DNA of 64,000 bases, taken from contig JAQFVV010012435.1 of NCBI GenBank assembly GCA_028023455.1, positions 3,224,001-3,288,000 on the forward strand. The letters run 5' to 3'. Positions 22,939 through 36,760 of this stretch are shown in pieces. The notes beneath the pieces were generated by a model. That model made no database searches. It was given only the letters and a program-made list of their open reading frames with translations, and was not told the origin of the DNA. Positions within the stretch are counted from its first letter, which is position 1; every line of letters starts with the position of its first letter. The translations under genes were made by a program, and so were the position numbers. The stretch is from Epiperipatus broadwayi (taxonomy: Eukaryota > Onychophora > Udeonychophora > Euonychophora > Peripatidae).

Positions 22939-25612
22939 TAAAAAGGAGAGCAAAACAGAAACTTTCTCTCTTTTATCCCACTATAAAATGAATCTAGGAT
23001 CTTAATAAAGACTTCATTAGTCTATTATTATTTGAATATGTTTTTAGATCTAATGAATGGGTAAATATTTTATAACTTACTATACTATATCATTAACAAT
23101 TGCCTCTGTATATTCTTTTATTATTGAAATTTATTATATTAGAGTATATGTTTTCAAGTTGCAAATATATATTTTTTTAATTTATTAAAAGTGTTTGCAT
23201 AGTCTGAATTTGATTATTGACTGTATTTAGACCAGGCTGGATAACACATAAATATAAATGCATTTTCATTGTTTTGTTGCCAAAACTCTGTAATTTGTAG
23301 GCTATACAATGATTCTCTCCTGAAAAATAATATAATTATAGACACACTGATATTATGCTGGCATAGAGTTTTCAACTATGCACAATGTATATACCTAAAT
23401 CCCTCTCGATTGGTCTGGTCATGTTAAGATAAAATGCAATGTTGAATAGATACTCAATTGCTATAGTTTAATTAATATGTCAAACTTTCCACCCCCATAA
23501 TTTTGACACAAACCACTTAATGGAAGTATGTTAATAATTTTTATTAGTCATTCATTAGATAAGAGATTATCCATTTAATAAATAATATTTCTGTAGTGTA
23601 ATTTTCACAACACCATTCTCATGCAAGCAAGGGATTGGTTTCTATCCACTTGTAACATCTCATGGGGAGGGGGAGGAGATGTAATCATAAACATATGACT
23701 AAAAACATATGAAAAAGATGTATTATTGAAATAATAATATTCATAAATTGAAAAGAACAAAAATCATTATTTAATGTTATGTTGTAATTATAATTCTAAG
23801 GTAGTATATAATCTGCTTTTATTGAATGTTTCTTGTATATGCAATTATATATAATTTTTCAAGTTTTGACATTAAAATATATTTTTTTCCTATGTTTGTG
23901 CAAGAAAAACTTAAAATTTGTCTTGAGTCATTTTAGTATTTGGTAAATACCTTACATCTTTCATTGTTGATTTCTGGAGATTAAAACACATTTATTAAAA
24001 TAAAATAAGTTAATCCATTAAAAATAATTTTTGAAAACAATATTTAATTAATAATTTAAAACAAAATTATTTTCTTAATAATGTAAGTGAAAATTTATTG
24101 AATTTGAAATTTTTTATAATTTTTTTTCTCTGCATATTTTTACATTGTTAAGACAATTATAGTCAATAAAAGTAGAAATATAGTAAGAAAGCCATATATT
24201 TACATCTGCAAATAAAATATTTTTTTAAAATATCTGTTTTACCACATTAAAGAATTCCCCCATTACCCACATTAATGTATTGTGCTGGACTCCATGTTTT
24301 CTTTAGTCAGCTGTGAAAGCAATAGTGGTACTTGATCACCATCATCAAAAGTAATTTGCCATTGTCTTCTACTTTTTAAACAAAATATTTTAACATTACA
24401 CATAATACAAATGGTAACATCATAGAGCATACATCATGTTTCTGGGAGCAGTTTTATTTACCATATTTTAGAATCATTTACTAAAAACCTTTGTAATCAA
24501 TGAAAATCATGTGGTAGAATCCTGTAATATCCTTGGACCATTTTATGATATTTTTCATCTTTAAAAACTAAAATTTAAAGTTAAATAATTATGAATCATT
24601 GTTTTCACTGACAAAAGTAAAAATCAGTAATTGGTCTAGGACATCACATCTTGGTTTCTTCTGACATCCATTGATTATTCAAGCTCGTGTTAGCTAACTT
24701 TAGAGTACATTGAAATGAGTAGTTTTTCATAATGAAATGACTACTAAATTATTTTTTGTTGTATTTTTAAAAAAATAATTATTTTCTTTTCATCATTTTC
24801 ATGAAGGAATTACTTTTAATATTTATAAAATCCTATAACATAGATGCATCCTAATGCACAAACAAGACAGAGTCTGTAAGTCATAATCTAAGAATGAAAG
24901 TTAGAGATAATCAAATAATCATTGGATAAACTCTAACATGCATTAGTGTAGTAATGTTTTGACTGAATGTAAGTAGACAACTATTATAAAGTAGAAGAAC
25001 ATTTACACACTTGGACAGAGTCAAAAGGTCTTTTTTGCCAAACAGATTTTAGTTCAAAAAAATCCTATTTGAGATCTTGTTCTACTTGTCAGAGCTATCT
25101 TCATGTAATTCTAATCTCAGCCCAAAAATCAAGTCTTTTCTAAACAAAAACATAATTTGGTCAATAAAAAGGTTAAATCCAAAATGATGGAGTTTCTTAA
25201 TTATCAATCTACATGTGAATATCCAAGTGTTTTAACTTCTACATCACCTGGAGAGCAGTGGTACAATTACTGAGTTGCAAAAAAAGGCAGTGACTGCAGA
25301 CCCAGGCAGTCTAAACACCGTTAAACTTGAAAATTTATAGCAATGCAATTAAAATAGATTCACATCAAAACAATTATTAACTATATCTCATAACTTTCTG
25401 CCCTTGGACCCAATTCTTCTACTTATACCACTGCTGGTGAGTGAAGATTATTCTCAAAATTCGTGAGAGAAAATAGATTTGGCTAGTAGTTATGATATAG
25501 TAGTGTTAGAAATAAGAATACATGATAAAATAATTTTAAAAAGCATCAAAACAATATCAGAGCAATAAACGTTTAGAATGGTTCTTTGAAAGAAATGTTC
25601 ACACTGCAATTT
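22939..25612. other. AT-rich non-coding stretch with a hammerhead-body fragment
   Basis: No gene was recognised. 24647-24720 (TTCTGACATCCATTGATTAT onward) resembles the body of the 9051-9219 unit without its ribozyme. A slightly richer segment near 25245-25320 is unassigned. Confidence 0.35.
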
Positions 25613-25713
25613 TTTTTCTCATGTGTCATAGCATCAGCCGGGAAGTGAACCTGCTAACCCAGGACAACTGCTTGTAAAGCAGCTATCACTGACCTCTCGA
25701 CCACCAATGCTTG
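25613..25713 (-). mobile_element. tRNA-derived SINE, family A copy 5, with 10-bp TSD
   Basis: The minus strand shows A-box-like TGGTCGAGAGG, a diverged B box and end ATGCTATGACACATG with A tail. ACTGCAATTT repeats at 25603-25612 and 25714-25723. Confidence 0.87.
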
Positions 25714-25723
25714 ACTGCAATTT

Positions 25724-28700
25724 ATTTTTTATTTATAAATTAATACATATCAGCAATCTATTTTTATTTATAGATTTCTATGCTAATTTCTATTGATAGT
25801 TCTATTTTATGTAGTGTTATTGACAAAAACACAATAAATTGAAATAGAAAGAAGTAGTGTTTCTAATAAAGTTCTCTCAAAGTAACATTGGGTAAGTGTA
25901 AATAATATGAATGGAATATTGTGATAAAAATATCATACAAAGACAAACAAAAAAAATTGCAAGATATAAAAGAATGATAGAAGATATATAACAGTTAAAA
26001 TTTGACCAGAGTTTGGTACTCTTATTATAACATTCACGAATAACATAATACCAAAAGTGTCATATATTATGAATCTCATATTTTCAAGGGCTTTACAAGC
26101 TGTCTGCTGAAATATATGATATTCTGTTGATCTGGTATTATTGTTTTTTATATGTCTGTAATGCTTGTGTTATTTCCTTACAATGTTGTGTATTGGCACA
26201 GTATCCTTTGTGCTATAGTTGATGCTGCCTCATCACGGGGGGGGGGGGTAATCACTATAGTGAGTCTGTGACAAAGGAATTACAAATTGAACAAAAAATG
26301 TAAATTTACTTATGATACTCGATTTTTTCACAAATACCTACTTTTTCCAAAAATATCAACTAATTAAATTACTTTATTATTCAAGTATATAATTTATGTT
26401 TTAATATCTCATTTTATAAATTTAAGATCATTTTATAAAAATGCTGTAGGTCCTACATTAATTTTATTCAGACGTGGGATTAATTACGTCACGTGTGTTT
26501 ATCACAATTTTCTTAGCAAAACTAGTATATTTTTTATAGCTTTTATTTTATAAAAATTATTATTCTTATACGCATTGTACATCTTAAAACAACAAACTTG
26601 AAACTAAAAATCCATTAGATAAAGTTTTGTTTTACTTTCTGAATAGATTTTTTACTACTTTTTACTTTAAAAGCTCGTTTAGTACATTTTTTTTTCTATC
26701 TTAATTAATAATTTAATTTTTCTATTGTCAACTCATAAAAGAAAAGAGAAAAATTTTCATTTATATTTTTTTACATAAAATAAATATCTTAATTGTTTAT
26801 TCTTATGACATTATGTAGAACAAGGATATCTATCATCATCATCATATGCGATATTCGTGTCTTTATACAGGCTATCCTATGGATTTCTCAGATATTGAAA
26901 TCCTATCCAAATATATCAATCATCATCGTAAAACATTTAGAGAAGTCATAGAGATTTTGAAAAAAAAAAAAAACAAAGTATGTAAACAAATATAATGAGA
27001 CGGTCGAATTATTGTCTATATGGAAGAGCTTCTTTATAGAAATTAATAGAAATTCAAAATTAAATCTAAATTAACATCCTATTTTCAATTCCTACTATCT
27101 TGGGTTTGATTCACCAAAATAATATGATTTTTAAGTGGTTCTAGTTTTTGTTCTGTAATATCATATGTTTTTTTTTGTTCTACAGTTTTTAATTTTTTAT
27201 TACAATTTTATACATTGTTACAGTGACAATATATTAACTTTTTTTTTTCAGTTGAATACAAATTCTATTTTTCTGAAATATTAGGTTCATTTATACGTTT
27301 AAATATTCTTTATAGTTGTTCCTAGAAGTTACTATGGTTTAAAATATTTTGTATATATATATATATTGTAATAAACAAAATAAGTGAAACAATGACTTTT
27401 ACACTGAATGGCGACCAGCTTGACATTAACTCAATCTTAGGCTGATAACCACTCAAATAAGACTAATGTAAACAGGAAATTTCACTATTAAGAAAGTACT
27501 ATAAATGTGTAGGAATAAATAATAATGATATCTCAGGATTATGATAAAGTCAAAGTATAATTGTATATTTGTAAATAAGATTAAATAAGTCTAATAATAT
27601 TTATATTTGCCTAGCCTATTTAATCCAAATTTTCATATCACAGTAAATCAAATCTTAAGTTATCTCAAGATTTAAAATATTAATTTTTTTTTTATAATCT
27701 TTATTATTGATAAGACCATATAACAAAGAGTATTTTTATTATATTTAATACGTATGTTAAATAATTAAGTATTAATGTTTACGTTGGGTATAAATATTAG
27801 CAATAAATGTAAATAATGTTACTAATAAAGCAGTGCACCTAATAAATGTATAATAATAAAACCACGTGACCATGTTTATCTTTTAGACAGATGATAAATA
27901 TTAAAATAATGAATGTGAAAACTAAGTAGTTTAACAAAATATAAAAACTAATTTATTAACACCAAAAAAATATATAAATAAAAAATGTAATACTAATAAC
28001 AAGTTTTCAACATGATGTTTTAATTAGGAAAGCTTGATCCATACTTGTCTAGTAAATAAAATGTACACTCTAGCTTTACATGATGTGGGACAAATACATT
28101 ATTGGAGAAGATATGAGGTTTATACTTCACTCAATGAAAGTAATAGATTAAGTTGTACACTAATACCCAGTTGAAGAAAAGTTTTTTTTTCTATCCAGAT
28201 TCAAAACTAAATAATGGGCTATGAATATGAGAGCATTGTAAATCTTGAAAATGCTCAGCTTTATTTTATTACTGTAATTGGAAAGAAACAAAACTTATCT
28301 TCAGCTACTTATTAGCACACAATTAAATCTATTATTGATGAAGGTTGTTCAACAATGGATAAAGAAACTTTATTGTTATCAACAATTAATAAAGTGGAAG
28401 AATATTTTATTGGATCTTTAATTAAAATAATCTATGTTTTTCTCTAGGTATTTGGCTAATATAAAAATTGTTATTTCATAAAATAAAGAGAACATTTACT
28501 GGTACTCATTTAGTATGCATTCTCCACCATTTAGTTTTTTAAGGGAAATGCAAACTCACTGCTCACAAGTCCAAGTGATATAAAAAAAGTCAAATAACTA
28601 ACAGGATCATGACAGGTAGTGTTCCAATTACTTTGACCATTTGTTAAAAATCGCATATTCTTCTAAAGATACTGCATTATTTGCCAAACTTTTATAGATA

Positions 28701-29501
28701 CAGATGGAAATATGTAAGATGCTTATCTAACTAACATTTACAAATGGAACTATAATGTGGGTGGTTAGAAGCTTTCTCTATTAAACAACCATATTTATAT
28801 ATTTTTTAGTGCCACAAATGTTATCAATTATACAAAAATATTCTTTATAAGACTGTTAACATATCTATATTGATAAACAAAAGGATAATATTTATAAAAT
28901 ATATCAAACTGTATAAAACACTCATTTATTTATACACTTCAACTACCTTAAAGTACTTTATTATGACAGCAAGGATTAGCCTTGAGATCGATAAACCATA
29001 TAAATTATTATTTTTAATTATGGATAATAATTAATTATAATTAACTAATTAGCAACCTATCTCCAAAATACATTTAACACACACACCTATACATTCAATT
29101 TCTGCAAGCTAAATTTAAACAGTACAGTTTAGATATACTACCTGTATACTCATTTGGTTCTACTCTTCTGCTGTTGAGAACTTCATTTAACCAAAATTAC
29201 TATGGCTTCCCAGCAGATGCTTTGACACATGAAAAAAAAATAAACATATACAATAAATAAGTTGATATCCCTGTACTTTGAAGTTCTCTTCAAGACTTTT
29301 TAACAGTTCAAAATATTTTATCTTGGCACAATCTTTTCAAATGTTTCAGAATGATTGAAATTCTTCAGCATTTTATTTGTAAAATCCCAATAGATGGAGT
29401 AATACCTAATTCTTGTGGAAGAGTAAATAATAAACAGTTGGCTTTGAATGAAAATCAATTACCAGTGACTTTTAAAATATTTAAGAGAATCATAACAAGT
29501 T
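25724..29501. other. AT-rich non-coding stretch
   Basis: About 3.8 kb with no supported gene. A run of 11-12 G lies near 26237-26249. CAT/ATC trinucleotides repeat near 26832-26845. Small frames are at chance level for this composition. Confidence 0.4.
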
Positions 29502-29575
29502 CTTTTTTTTTTATTTTTCCCATGTGTCATAGCATCAGCTGGGAAATGAATCCACTAACCCGGGACAACTACTTT
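29502..29575 (-). mobile_element. tRNA-derived SINE, family A copy 6, truncated
   Basis: Only the 3' half remains: end ATGCTATGACACATG, a mutated B box (GGATTCATTTCCC) and the A tail. No duplication was found. Confidence 0.7.
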
Positions 29576-29793
29576 ATCTTTTTATAAGTGAGAGCATGTA
29601 GTTAGTAATCTGTTGGGAGATGACATCTGTTAATTATAGCATTTGTTAAAAAAATGTTTACAGAGACAAAATTCATTAGTTTTAAAATATGTATGCCAAT
29701 AATTATCAAATATGCAGGTGTTTATCTGAAAACTTTTATGTTACTAAAGGAATTGTATTCTCTAGTGATTTTAGAAGCAAGTAAGTAAAGTAT

Positions 29794-29890
29794 GTCAAGT
29801 GTTGGTGGCCTAGCGGTTAGCGTAGCTGCCTTCCAAGCAGCCGGCCCAGGTTCACTTCCCGGTCAACGCTTTGACATATATAAAAAAAAA
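29794..29890 (+). mobile_element. tRNA-derived SINE, family A copy 7, with TSD
   Basis: GTCAAGTGTTGG start, TGGCCTAGCGGTTAGCG A-box region, B box AGGTTCACTTCCC, end CAACGCTTTGACA and A tail. The flanks GTAAGTAAAGTAT (29781-29793) and GGAAGTGAAGTAT (29891-29903) match with two differences. Confidence 0.88.
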
Positions 29891-29903
29891 GGAAGTGAAG
29901 TAT

Positions 29904-30274
29904 AGCATTCCCAAATAATTGTGTTTTTTTTTAAATTTTCTATTTCAATAAAAAACATAAGTTTCATTTTCTTTTCATGCATTTCAAAATGATAAGATGA
30001 TGAATATCTTCAGATGATTCACTTTGGACAATTTAGAGGCACACTCCTCTTTCATCATCATGGTTCATGATGCCAAAATGGCTAATTTAAATTCAGATTT
30101 TACACAGTTTACCTGTAGATAGCTATCAATGAATGAGAAAATTCATATTGATTAGGTGTATTTATAGGGTTTACTTACCTGACCACGTTAATCATCTCCA
30201 TTGCTCAAATTTTCTCACTTTTTAGCATTTTACATAAAAATTTGCTTGCTCTTACAAAAATATGATAGCTGATA
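29904..30274. other. AT-rich spacer
   Basis: Nothing recognised. Confidence 0.4.
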
Positions 30275-30292
30275 GACGAGTTTTGCAATTTT

Positions 30293-30398
30293 TTTTCCAT
30301 ATGTCATAGCATAGGCCGGGAGGCGAACTCACACCAACCATCTGCAAACAACTGCTTGTTTGCAAGGCAGCTGGCTGACCTCTCGGCTAACAACGCTT
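30293..30398 (-). mobile_element. tRNA-derived SINE, family A copy 8, with 18-bp TSD
   Basis: End ATGCTATGACATATG, mutated B box (GAGTTCGCCTCCC) and start GTTAGCCGAGAGGTCAGCC on the minus strand. An 18-base flank occurs at 30275-30292 and 30399-30416 with one difference (GACGAGTTTT[G/A]CAATTTT). Confidence 0.88.
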
Positions 30399-30416
30399 GA
30401 CGAGTTTTACAATTTT

Positions 30417-33400
30417 AAAGAAGTTATAGTGACAATTTACAATGAAATTATTTTAAAATTGCAAATAATATTTTTAAATATATTTAATACACACATTTAT
30501 CATATTAAAATAAATATTTACCCTGCAGATATTAAATATAATACATTTTGTTTTATTTAATGATTTCATCACAAATTTCATTCTATTACCACCACTAATT
30601 TACCCAAATATTTAAAGATATTCTCTTTTAAGTCTAAATATGTCAAAGAAATGTAAATACTCTTATGTGCACATATATATTCAAATATTATATTAAATGT
30701 TTATGACACTATTATAAGTGGTTTTATTATTATAAATGCAATAATATAAGTATTGCTTTACTGGTCTTATTTCAATTAATTTATTCATATATTGACATTA
30801 TTATAAATTTTATCAATGTATACATTATACATGTGTGAGTGTTTATAATGAAATATAAACCATGCTTTTTAAAAATTTGATACAAGTATTTTAAAATGCT
30901 ATTAAAAATATACAGACATCTTGCAGTTTGCTTTATAATTGTATTTGTCACCGTGATAATAGTGATAGTAATAATAATAATGACGATGATGATGATAATA
31001 TCACCCACTCAGATTTCACCATATCTCCCTATGACTGGACTCTCCATATATGAATCTCACACTTAAATCACACCAAAAGCATCACCCAGCTTCACCTCTA
31101 ATACAGCCAGTCCCAGAGTCTGACCATCCTAATATATACTGTAATCTAATTGAATGATCATAAATTATTGGGAGAATCACACAAAATGCCCTCATGGTTC
31201 TGATTCCCAAATGAGGCAGACAAAAACTGCATCTATACTATATCATATTCGCTTTGACTTGCAATTATTCTAAACTCTCCTAAAAATATAAATATTTGAT
31301 AAAATTATTTCTCAGGGTTTTATAATAATAATATTCTGTACATTTTTACTCTTGTTTTCTTTAATCCTAAAAACCTCACAACTATTGTTTCTTATTTTAA
31401 AACTTTAACTAAGAATAATTTAATCTATGTTTTAGAATATGACTAGCAAAATTAAATAAAAAGGTTGAATAATAGTTTTATCTCAGGGTTAAAATAATAA
31501 ATGTATGAATATAAAATATGTTTATGCATTCTCAGATAGGTTAATGTAAAAAGGGTGTTATATATTATGTTTCAAATAGAATTACTATGACAATGATATA
31601 TTCAATCCAGCAGAGTTCTAAAAGTAAAATTTGTGCTTCAAATATGATCTTTGATATTGTGAATGTGAATGAAATGATGATGCTTTTTCAAAAATGACAA
31701 AGAAAAAATATTTAAAATTAATAATTATTTTATTGCATAATATTAAAATCAATAACAAGAACAAATAACAATGATAATATAAATTATATAACACATTGTA
31801 ATAAAATATTACTGTCTATTTCCTAAATTAATTCAAATTCAGGATCTGTCAAGTATTTTATCATATTGTGTTGTGAAGACAATCACATTTAAAGAAAAAG
31901 GTTGTATCCATATCTCATAAAATAATCCTCAAGTTAATATTGAAGAATAGTGATTATTAGAACAATAACATGTAAATGTCTTATAAACATTCTTCATTGG
32001 TTTATTTTACCAACCAATCATTTGTTTATAAACATCATTTATAAATAAAGGAGAAATTTTTCACTCTTTTAAAATAAGCAAGTGTAATTCATTGCTTGGC
32101 AGACCTAAATACCAATTTACAACAGCAGGCTTATTTCTGGATTCACTTTCATGCTTTAACATCAAGACAGTGCTATTTCATCTTTAGGCTGTTTTATTAT
32201 TCAGTAGATCACAATAAACAAATAATATTACTAGGTATGAGTGGTATATAAAATATTCCTTATAGATTTACACATCATACATAATGGTAACTTCACTTAA
32301 TTTGAGGTCAAATATCAAAAAGTCATAAGCATTATAAATACTGGAATAATCATTTAGTATAAGTTAAATAACTATTAACTTTGCACAACCCAATCCTCAC
32401 ATAAATTATATTTAATCCCATTCAATCTAAGCACTTACTATAATATCAAATAAAATATTACCTTTTACCTAAATACTGAAATATCTGAGAAAATCTTTAT
32501 TTACATTTGCAAAACATTATAATATGACTTAACTACCAAAGTAGAAAGTACATCAAATAATCCATCAGATACATGAAACTATTCATTTTACTTTTAAAAT
32601 ATACATTCTGTAACAGTGTAGAAATATGAAATTACATTTAATATGATTATTAATACAAAATAATTCATTTTTAAAAATGATCCTATATTTGTTTGGAGGA
32701 TCCATAATTTATAAGTAGAATTTACATATTTCTTTATGAGTCAATATCCTTTTTGGATATTATTCACATATTTTTGTGCAGATAATTCTTAAATGTAATT
32801 ATTTTTAATATTAAACACATATTTCTAGTTTTTGTTGTAAGTAATAGTTTTAATTCGTTTAGCAAACTTTATTTTATTTATAAATCTTGATGTTTAACAC
32901 TTTATTAATTCCAAATATAAAGTTTATTCATTTATTTTTTGACCTTTAAATCCATTAGTTTAATAATTATGATCGATTTTTGATAAAGCAAAGTTTTTTA
33001 TCTATTAGTAAGAACAATCTTTCATTTTTTAATCAAAATTCATTTCTGTAGTAGCAAGTTTGTATAAAGCATATTTGATTTTAAAATTCTATTGTTTAAA
33101 AATAAGTTTCCATTTAAAACTGAAGATTAGATTAGCCCATTTTCTTAAGACTTACAAGTATTCTTTTGTGCTGTGAAAAGACCAATGATTTTATATTTTA
33201 TGAAAAAATATGTTCAGAAACTTGTTTAAATTTAGAATTACAGTTGTTTCCAAAATATATCAGTTATTAATCATTATTATACAATTAAAGAAAAATCCAG
33301 TGATTTTTTTAATGAGACAGCAATTCCACTGGTCAATTTGTCTATTTTATATTTGCATTTGACTATAAAAAATAAGATTTCTAGAAATGAAAACTTTACA

Positions 33401-33537
33401 AATTAAAATGAAGGTTCTTTCTAATTATTTTATTGTGGTTTATCTTTTCTCTGAAACAATGATGAGGAAATCAGACGCCTAGTTAGATGCATGTCTAAAT
33501 ATATTTATCTTCCATCAGATTAATGAAAACAAAATGG
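30417..33537. other. AT-rich non-coding stretch
   Basis: About 3.1 kb without a supported gene. A less AT-rich patch near 31005-31225 could not be assigned. Imperfect ATA/ATG trinucleotides lie near 30955-30995. Confidence 0.4.
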
Positions 33538-33695
33538 CTACTTAAAAATCAGGACTGGTTGAGGTTCCACATGCACTGAAAATTTTTGTAGACTGTTTAA
33601 TTTTTCCATTTCTTTTTTGTACTGATGATCCTTTTGATGTCTAGGTGACTTAACATTCTCCGTGGATATTTCCAGGAAGGTTACCATAGTTTCTT
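33538..33695 (-). CDS. Candidate 3'-terminal coding exon of an unknown host gene
   Basis: On the minus strand a CAG at 33698-33696 (splice-acceptor-like, after TTTAGTATTTTGAG) opens a frame of about 52 codons that ends at TAG (33540-33538). The predicted piece is charged and Lys/Glu/Gln rich (for example KKEMEKLNSLQKFSVHV), with a less AT-rich, coding-like composition than its surroundings. No domain was recognised and no upstream exon could be placed. It could be chance: such frames occur occasionally at this base composition. I rate it as a lead, not a gene. Confidence 0.3.
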
Positions 33696-33699
33696 CTGC

Positions 33700-34233
33700 T
33701 CAAAATACTAAAGTTAAGATTTTTAAAGCAAAAGTGATAAACTTTTATATCCAGAGTTTTAGAAAAAATAATATTACAAATATTTTATTCAAATTACTAA
33801 ATTAGAAAAGTTTCAATTTTTTTTGAAATATTTACTCTCACATTTTTAAACTGACCTTTTATTTAATAATTTATTACTTAATAAATATTTTTAGCAATCT
33901 AAATCACTTTTTCTAAGTCTAACACATATGCTCACAACTTATAAAATGTAATGATTGTTAATTTTACATATAATTAAGCTGTAATGTTGTATTTATAATT
34001 TTATTATCTATTTCTATTTTTAAATTGTGATTTTGTACATATGTGACACTTCTCTTGCTCTATATAATCAACATTATTTCTTAATAAAAATAACAATGAA
34101 AACTGTAAATATTTTTTCATACAATATTAATAGAAGTCTATCTAAAATAAACTTGCAAAGCTATTCAAAATACTTTATAATTATTACATTTTTATAATAT
34201 TTTAACTTGCGAAGTGCAGACAGTTGAAAACTG
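33700..34233. other. AT-rich non-coding stretch
   Basis: Nothing recognised. It would be intron if the candidate exon is real. Confidence 0.3.
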
Positions 34234-34431
34234 AAACAGATTGAGACACTGCAAAATCTCCAGCGCCTGCTACAACACTCATCTGACAGCCAATCAGATG
34301 CCATAATAGCTAAAAATCTTTGTTGTGTGTTTAGGTTTGGATTTTGTTTGGACAGCTATTATGGCATCTGATTGTTTGTCAGATGAGTGTTGTAGCAGGT
34401 GCTGGAGATTTTGCAGTGTCTCAATTTGTTT
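34234..34431. repeat. Hairpin (MITE-like) element
   Basis: The left arm 34234-34311 pairs with the right arm 34354-34431 around a 42-base loop, with only a few mismatches over 78 bases. The arms are less AT-rich than the flanks. There is no coding capacity. Confidence 0.85.
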
Positions 34432-36357
34432 TCTTCTATTTTTATAAACATTAATTTTTGAGACTATTTGAATATAAAAATGACTATATTTCAGTCAAAG
34501 CTAAATAAATGTGGTAAATGCATTTGCTTAACTATAAAAACTAAATCAAATTAATCAAAGCCAATAATATTTTTGTATTAATGATCAAAAATTAAATATT
34601 AAATAATATTAAATAATATTTTTATAGTTTCCAAATTCAAAATAGCCAATTTACAGTGTAACTGTAATGTTACAATATATACATATATTCCAATGATTGT
34701 GTTACATGGCACACAATAACATAGTGTATATGCACATATATATTGAATCAGTCAATCTGATACTCAGATTGAGCTTCACAGCCCACTCAGAATCTCCATC
34801 ACCAAACCACATTCAAACTATCCTTATGCGTATATACACATTTATTAACATTTTTTTGCATAATTATTAAAATAATCATTGATGTAGATATGTACAAATA
34901 TCTTAATCTAAATATTTTAAATGAATAAATATTTCATATTATTTACTTTGTACATGTGCGTAATGGATACATATATATTATAGGTGAGGGGAGATTATTT
35001 ATAAAGTGTCTATAATATTAAAATATTTTATATTAATTTGCATTTTTAAAATTATGGTAAATTTTATTATTTATTTTAGTAATGGTGGTCAGAAAAGGCT
35101 GATGTAATCCTGACAAATATTCTCGAATGCAATTAAGTCAATTAACCAGAAATCCGTTAGTCCAAATTAAAATGTTATAATTTTATAACAATACTGTAAA
35201 ATCCATTAGTGGAAATTTTATCCACTTCAAATTTGTTTTAAAATCTAAGATTATATTTTAAAACAATCATTTGAGAAATTCTTAGTAGGATTGCATTGTC
35301 TTTAAAATTGATAGGAACAAGGGTATGTATCCGGTCTGCAAATTGTAGATCGATAAAGTGTATAAATTGCTTCAGGTCAATTAGCTAAAAGCATCCCAGA
35401 ACAATTTCAAAATCATATAAATAGTGCTGGATTTGAACACCTCAAAGAGCAGATAATTTGTAAAAGCAATGGCCAGCAAAATCCACACCTGTTGTACCTT
35501 TGACTCAATGTATCATGAGTAGGTAAAAACTTTATCTTTCTTGCCATTCCAGAATGCTATCTTTCCTGATACCACCGCCTAGAATCCAAATACCCATGAA
35601 CTGTTACTACATGCCTATATACTAAATAATGAAAGTGCTACTTGCCTGACCAACCTGAATAAAACTAGATCTAATCTACGATGGACTTTTCAAATCATCC
35701 AAGAATCACTGTCAATAATGAACAAGGTAACAAATCCATGTTGTTGCCATAACTCATAAATTTACATGTATAATCTCACTATAAAACTATTTCTTGTCTA
35801 ACCATTCCTTGAAGTATAATATAATCTTTTTAGCTGATCTGAAGATCAGAAATTCATTATCACTAAAATAATTTGCAAAATCTTACCTTATTGTTAAAAT
35901 GTATTCAACTCTCTATAAATTCTCTTAATGTTTCTCCTATCATTGAGCCTCTCATAAATAATTCTAGTTTTTTATTTCACTTTCATGTGGCAACAGTATT
36001 TAGTCATTTGATTATTATATTTTATATTTTAAATAATATGCCAATAACTTTCTAAATTTGCAAGAATGATTGCTCGTTTTTTTTAAATCCGCCTTTTCTT
36101 TTCATGGGGAGATCAGTTTAGTCTATTTTAATTAAACAAGTTTGTTATTTCAATTACAGTGGCCATTGAAAATTTTGGAAAAACAACTTAATTATCTTAT
36201 AGTGTATTTATCAAAAAATAGAATAGAAATCTGTTTTTCTAAGAAATGTTTTTTTTTTATTATTTGAAATAATAGCACTAATCCTAAAAATTCAATCTGT
36301 TTATCTGAAATTAAGTCAATATTTTATTCTATGAAATCAATAACCACCACTTCACTC
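34432..36357. other. AT-rich non-coding stretch
   Basis: No gene was recognised. A patch at about 35320-35760 is richer in GC, but its frames are broken and nothing in it matches a known family. Confidence 0.35.
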
Positions 36358-36433
36358 TTATATATATATATATATATATTTGTAACTGTGATAAATATAT
36401 ATATATATATATATATTTGTAACTGTGATAAAA
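36358..36433. repeat. TA microsatellite with a tandem-duplicated flank
   Basis: Two TA runs are each followed by TTTGTAACTGTGATAAA, so the unit has been duplicated head to tail. Confidence 0.85.
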
Positions 36434-36649
36434 GCATTTAGAACCAAATTTTTATGTTTGTTTTAATGTTAAGGGAAGTTTTATAAATCCGTGAGGAATT
36501 CTCTATTTCAGTAGCTTATTATTTTTATAATGAATTTAAGTTCCCATTACTGTTTAGTATTCTAATCATACCATCACCCTGGATATTTAAAATACATATG
36601 TATTAATTAATTACTTCCAAGTTTAAAAGTCATATGTATTTTATTCCAA

Positions 36650-36760
36650 GCGTTCCATGCATACCGGCCTACTCATTCAAATATATATATTTGTGTTTCA
36701 TTCCGTTGCATGCATACCGGCCTACTCATTGAAATATATATATATTGTGTTTCATTCCCC
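36650..36760. repeat. Two-copy tandem repeat of about 55-58 bp
   Basis: CATGCATACCGGCCTACTCA, an AT run, then GTGTTTCATTCC, is repeated twice with small changes. Confidence 0.8.

Noticed and set aside
26237-26249. G run as a G-quadruplex
   Set aside because: A single run of 11-12 G, without the separate runs of a typical quadruplex motif. Probably a mononucleotide repeat.
28214-28440. A plus-strand frame of about 75 codons with one internal TAG
   Set aside because: Frames of this kind occur by chance in DNA this AT-rich. No domain, splice context or neighbour supports it.
6217-30398. Functional tRNA genes at the A/B-box sites
   Set aside because: No cloverleaf with a proper anticodon arm could be formed. 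A tails and target duplications show they are SINEs.
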